64,000 nt of DNA from assembly GCA_913057175.1 (NCBI GenBank), contig CAJXNP010000022.1:1-64000 (forward strand), given 5' to 3'. Positions 60,136 to 64,000 of this stretch are shown one piece after another (the stretch's first letter is position 1; every line of letters starts with the position of its first letter). This stretch comes from an uncultured Cytophagales bacterium (GTDB taxonomy: Bacteria; Bacteroidota; Bacteroidia; Cytophagales; Cyclobacteriaceae). The position numbers and the translations under genes were made by a program. Under the pieces are notes generated by a model. It had not been told where the DNA came from, did not search any database, and saw only the letters and a list, made by a program, of their open reading frames with translations.

Positions 60136-60960
60136 TCATTCATTATTAGGTTCAACTACGAAGAATGATTGGGCCGGACCTCCCGCCTGACCAAGCACAT
60201 TACCCCTTAACTGCTCATCAATAGAGAAATAGTACAAAGGATTGCCAAAAACAGCCAGCTGCGGACCCAGGTCATCTTCCCGATCAACTGTCGAAAAATA
60301 ATTTTCTCCCAAAATTGAGGGAAGGATTAAGTTTTCAGGTCTTTTAAACGGAGGCCAAACTTCTGCACATCCACCAGCACAATTGCTTAAGTCCTGACCA
60401 TCGCCTGTATTAAGGTACAAGCTCACGCCATGATCATCAACAAGATATGTTCGGGCATCTTCTCCCTCCACAACAGGTTGCTTGCCCACCATAAGGCTAT
60501 AGTCGGGTTTCGCAACATAGAAGGCATCGTTTTTCCCATCTCCCGTTACCTGACCGGATGTTTCCAGTACTCCATCACCTTCCGGAGAGAAGTAATACAA
60601 AGGCCAACCTTTATAGGTAATTTGTTTCATACCATCTTCCCTAATAGTGGTGCCAAAATCATTGACATTTAAACCGGCACCCATTTCAAAATTATAAATT
60701 TCACCTACAAGAGGAGGCCACACTTCCGAGCAACCACCGTTGCAAAAACTCTCGCCGGAAATGTCATTGGCGAAAAAGTAAAGGGATTGATTTGCCTTGT
60801 CTGTCAGGACATTTCCAAATTCTGAATTACTGGCAATTTTCAGTCCGGGTTTTGAATCCACTTCCTGTGGAGTTTCTTCATCTTCGCTACAGCTAATAAA
60901 CAGTAATAGTGAAAAGACGACTAATAAAATTTCTCTGAGATATTTAAATGGATCATTCAT
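60136..60960 (-). CDS. Lipoprotein with two COG4315-like 'secreted repeat' domains
   Basis: Lipobox (FISC); SFCNGGCSEVWPPL and SNCAGGCAEVWPPF; YKGWPLYYFSPEGD and VFGNPLYYFSID. Confidence 0.85.
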   Translation of the reverse strand: MNDPFKYLREILLVVFSLLLFISCSEDEETPQEVDSKPGLKIASNSEFGNVLTDKANQSLYFFANDISGESFCNGGCSEVWPPLVGEIYNFEMGAGLNVNDFGTTIREDGMKQITYKGWPLYYFSPEGDGVLETSGQVTGDGKNDAFYVAKPDYSLMVGKQPVVEGEDARTYLVDDHGVSLYLNTGDGQDLSNCAGGCAEVWPPFKRPENLILPSILGENYFSTVDREDDLGPQLAVFGNPLYYFSIDEQLRGNVLGQAGGPAQSFFVVEPNNE

Positions 60961-60996
60961 GGTTTGATTAATTTTTTGGTTATTAATTGATTTGTG

Positions 60997-61068
60997 GTTG
61001 CAAAATTACCTTGGAAAAGTGCTTCATGGGTAGTACAATTCCGGCGAATGAGATAACATTTCCGACAA
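60997..61068 (-). promoter_or_regulatory. 72-bp promoter/activator box, copy 2
   Basis: Minus strand TTGTCGGAAATGTTATCTCATTCGCCGGAATTGTACTACC...TAATTTTGCAAC. Confidence 0.85.
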
Positions 61069-61080
61069 GAGAAGCGATAT

Positions 61081-61302
61081 CTAACATATGGGTATAGGTC
61101 TCAACTCTTCTATTTCCGTCTTCCACTGAGCATGGAATGAGTTGTTTAATATTTGTTTTTCGGCCTGAACAGCTTGAGTCTCATCTTCAGGCCAGGGTCG
61201 GTTAAAATCGAAACTCATGCCTGAAACTTCATAAATAATGGAGCCCACTTTACCCAAAAAGGCCAAAGCTGCGACTCCAAGGGCGATTGTGATAATTTTC
61301 AT
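61081..61302 (-). CDS. Hypothetical small membrane/secreted protein
   Basis: MKIITIALGVAALAFLGKVG; start trimmed from 61335 because the extension overlaps promoter box 3. Confidence 0.6.
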   Translation of the reverse strand: MKIITIALGVAALAFLGKVGSIIYEVSGMSFDFNRPWPEDETQAVQAEKQILNNSFHAQWKTEIEELRPIPIC

Positions 61303-61328
61303 GATTTGTGTTTTTACGTTGATGTTCG

Positions 61329-61400
61329 GATGCAAAATTAGGCGGGAGCTGCTGGTCGCTGTTAGTATAAATCCGGCGAATTCGATAAAATTCCCGACAT
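61329..61400 (-). promoter_or_regulatory. 72-bp promoter/activator box, copy 3
   Basis: Minus strand ATGTCGGGAATTTTATCGAATTCGCCGGATTTATACTAAC...TAATTTTGCATC. Confidence 0.82.
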
Positions 61401-61447
61401 CACTTCCATAAAAACTCAGAGGACTATAAAAATTCCGACATGTGGGG

Positions 61448-63118
61448 TCAAATTGGTTGCTGAAGTAATTCGGAAGGGCTTACGCCAAATTCCTTTTTGA
61501 AGCATTTGGAAAAGTAAGAAGGGTTGGAAAAACCCGTTTTATAGGCTGTTTCAGCAATATTGCTTTCGTATTGAAGGAGCAATTCTTTGGCTCGGTGCAG
61601 GCGAACAGAAGAGATCAATTGATTAGGCGATTTATTGGTGATCGCTTTGAGTTTGCGCTGCAATTGGCGTTCACTGATACCTGTTTCTTTACAAAGTATT
61701 TCTACTCCAAAAGTCTCATCATCCAAATGAGCATCAATGGATTGCAAAACATTTTCCAGGAAAGAATCATGCAGAGGGAGTGGTTTCTGCTGATAGCTAT
61801 CATGATCAATTGTAGATCTTGATTGGTCCGTCACCATAAAAAGTAAAAAGGACTCTCCCGATGTAATTTCAACAATTGGTTTGTACTGTATAAAATTCAG
61901 ACCTGCCCCGGAAAGTAAATATTTAACTGTCTGGGTAACCAAAATCTGATTAGGTTTGGCCTGATTGAGGATCGAGTCCAGGAAATTGGCTGTTCTATCG
62001 CTGATGAAATGAGCTTCGTCTACCGGGCTTTCTTTGATATGAATCCCGATTACCATCTGACCATTCATCCTTTGCATGCCATCGATCAGGTCTATGCTGC
62101 AATGCACAGCCTTGCTCGGACCTTCAAAAGTTGCTGCAAAGTTTTGCAGATCATGCTGGATGACGTTCCCCCGGTAGTGTCCAACATATTGATCGATAAG
62201 TTGTTGATACTTTGAATATTCCGCATCAGGGCTGATAATCCGACCTGCCATGATCGTGAAAAGTTGCTCTGAGTAATTATCTTTTGGCTTCGTATTTAAA
62301 ATAAAAGCCCTCATTTCTTCCAAAACCTCTTTGGTATTTCCTACCCAAAAAAGGTGGTCACTGCCATCAAATTCTATAAATTTTGCTCCCTTAATTCGTT
62401 CTGCTATGAACCTCCCCTCATCAATCTTTACATCGATGTCATTCGTACGCTGCATGAGAAGTGTCGGAACTTTAATGGAATCCAAAATATCGATGATATC
62501 GACTTCGGTATTCATCCTGGTAAGCACCAGTGCTGCACTCGGGCTGGCACCCGAACGAAAATAACTGGCCAGCCAATCCATGAAAACCCTGTCATTGGCC
62601 TTTGACGGAGCAAGTGATTCCAGGTTCATGTCCCCACTTCCCCAGCTGTTTTCGATCATGTCGTAAACCACCTGGCGCTCCTCATCCGTTGGTGCCCAGG
62701 GATAATCAGGAGAATGCCGGCGTTTGGCAAATATCCCAAAAGCGATCAAAGAAATTACACGGTTGGGATAAGTAGCGGCAAAAAGCGCTGACACGGAACC
62801 GCCTTCGGAATGCCCGAAAAGAATGGCTTTTTCAGAACCAACGGCATCCATGACCGCCCGAATATCATCCATCCTCTCTTCCAGTGTAGAAAGCTCAACT
62901 ACTCGGTCGGAAAGCCCTGTCCCCCGCTTATCAAACAAAATAACACGTGCAATCTTGCCCAATTCCTGCAGAAAATCCACTAGTTCCGGGCATGCCCACA
63001 TCCAGTCAATATTGGAAACCCAGCCCGGTATGTAGACCAGATCGATCGAACCTGCGCCAAATACCTGATAGGCGATATTGATGCGGCCACTCTTCGTGTA
63101 TTGGGTAGCGGGTTTCAT
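61448..63118 (-). CDS. Alpha/beta hydrolase - cyclase-homology - AraC HTH fusion regulator
   Basis: LFDKRGTGLSD and ILFGHSEGGSVSALFAATYP; cyclase-like NFAATFEGPSKAVHCSIDLIDGMQ...GIHIKESP...NQILVTQTVKYLLSGAGLNF; C-terminal AraC HTH IAETAYKTGFSNPSYFSKCFKKEFGVSPSELL. Confidence 0.88.
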   Translation of the reverse strand: MKPATQYTKSGRINIAYQVFGAGSIDLVYIPGWVSNIDWMWACPELVDFLQELGKIARVILFDKRGTGLSDRVVELSTLEERMDDIRAVMDAVGSEKAILFGHSEGGSVSALFAATYPNRVISLIAFGIFAKRRHSPDYPWAPTDEERQVVYDMIENSWGSGDMNLESLAPSKANDRVFMDWLASYFRSGASPSAALVLTRMNTEVDIIDILDSIKVPTLLMQRTNDIDVKIDEGRFIAERIKGAKFIEFDGSDHLFWVGNTKEVLEEMRAFILNTKPKDNYSEQLFTIMAGRIISPDAEYSKYQQLIDQYVGHYRGNVIQHDLQNFAATFEGPSKAVHCSIDLIDGMQRMNGQMVIGIHIKESPVDEAHFISDRTANFLDSILNQAKPNQILVTQTVKYLLSGAGLNFIQYKPIVEITSGESFLLFMVTDQSRSTIDHDSYQQKPLPLHDSFLENVLQSIDAHLDDETFGVEILCKETGISERQLQRKLKAITNKSPNQLISSVRLHRAKELLLQYESNIAETAYKTGFSNPSYFSKCFKKEFGVSPSELLQQPI

Positions 63119-63275
63119 TCAACTATTATGATAGAAAGATGCAGTTTATTGTATGAGTCAAAGCCATCATGTAAAAAACGGGCTTGAAGGAATAAAATGC
63201 AACTCCGACAGCAATATTTAACAGTCAAAAATTCAGATCAATTTTTATTTAAAGTTAGACCAAATATTCTATCAA

Positions 63276-64000
63276 TTAGTTCCCGCTAAGTTCCAATACC
63301 TGTCCATCTTCCACCAATTTTTCTTTTACTGATTGATAATCCAAATCGTGAAGCGGTGTATTATTTTGAATAGATAATCCGGCAATCGTGGCAGCGCTTT
63401 GACCCAGGATCATAAAAACAGGTTCCATCCTGATGGATCCAAAAGCAATATGTGAGCTCGATACAGCTACCGGTACCAGCAGGTTTTCACAATCTTCCAC
63501 CTTTGGCAAGACAGATCCCATTGCAATTTGATAGGGTTGTTCGGGATGTACACCAATATCACCTTCATTCTGAACATATCCTTCCGGGGTAATGTAACGC
63601 TGGGTATTATGTGAATCCATCGTGTAAGAACCCATTCCAATCGGTTCAGAAACTTCTCTTTTTCCCAACACTTCGTTTTCTGTCATGACAAATTCTCCAA
63701 CCATTCTCCGGGCTTCCCGCACATAAATCTGATGGGGCCAATTGCCATTATCCGTAAATTCATCTTTTGCCAGACCCCATTTATTCATTTCTGTCTGTAT
63801 TTCTTCCGGAATTCGAGGATCGGTCGTATAGAAATAAAGTAATCCTTTTTGATAAACCTCATGCTCTTTGATGATCTCGGCTCGTCTTGCGTAATCAGCC
63901 TCGGGATAATCGTAATTCATGCCGATATTATCAAAGCTAAATGGTCCGTGATTGTTGACATCTGTTTTCAGATTGGGAATCGGATCGAATTTATACCAAA
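63276..64000 (-). CDS. FAD-dependent oxidoreductase family protein (C-terminal part, runs off window)
   Basis: LVPVAVSSSHIAFGSIRMEPVFMILGQSAATIAGLSIQN; frame stays open upstream of 63920 to the window edge. Confidence 0.75.
   Translation of the reverse strand, partial: WYKFDPIPNLKTDVNNHGPFSFDNIGMNYDYPEADYARRAEIIKEHEVYQKGLLYFYTTDPRIPEEIQTEMNKWGLAKDEFTDNGNWPHQIYVREARRMVGEFVMTENEVLGKREVSEPIGMGSYTMDSHNTQRYITPEGYVQNEGDIGVHPEQPYQIAMGSVLPKVEDCENLLVPVAVSSSHIAFGSIRMEPVFMILGQSAATIAGLSIQNNTPLHDLDYQSVKEKLVEDGQVLELSGN

Noticed and set aside
61303-61335. N-terminal extension of the 61081-61335 ORF (MHPNINVKTQI)
   Set aside because: It overlaps the end of promoter box 3 and precedes a clear start with hydrophobic segment (MKIITIALG), so the downstream start is preferred.
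1-64000. Prophage, ICE or classical restriction/retron/CBASS defense island
   Set aside because: No integrase, phage structural gene, reverse transcriptase, restriction-modification subunit or CD-NTase recognised; the only cyclase (53222-54259) is a membrane class III type with no adjacent effector. Only the TA modules and the DUF559 gene are accessory-like.

Overview
This 64 kb window looks like a Bacteroidota (Cytophagales-like) chromosome segment. Support comes from the low GC, TAnnTTTG-type promoters, DUF4180, LVIVD and TlpA families, and an LptF/G-Tgt block. There are about 55 plausible protein genes. I saw no rRNA, tRNA, integrase, prophage or CRISPR array. Core genes include tgt, an ECF-like sigma factor, rsmG, an exonuclease-fused dnaE, trxA and a fadD-like ligase. 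The rest is accessory: secreted or lipoprotein genes, regulators and toxin-antitoxin modules. The main candidates for something undescribed are: (1) a locus at 59.5-63.1 kb where a predicted alpha/beta-hydrolase / cyclase-like / AraC-HTH fusion regulator lies upstream of three small envelope genes, each preceded by the same ungapped 72-bp promoter box with two CGGAA half-sites 21 bp apart and a Bacteroidota -7 element; (2) a small secreted family with LQGPxAKN motifs at exact 32-aa or 28-aa period, one member in that regulon and a second about 52 kb away; (3) a 12-unit, 20-22 bp degenerate DNA repeat array in front of an isolated, GC-richer, internally duplicated 217-aa protein; (4) a DUF559 nuclease gene bracketed by inverted REP-like palindromes that also occur as solo copies; (5) an aerolysin/ETX-MTX2-like pore-forming lipoprotein; (6) a tripartite HipBST-like system with three operators about 60 bp apart. 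Two small genes appear frameshifted by one missing A in short A-runs. All family names are from reading the translations; no database search was run.
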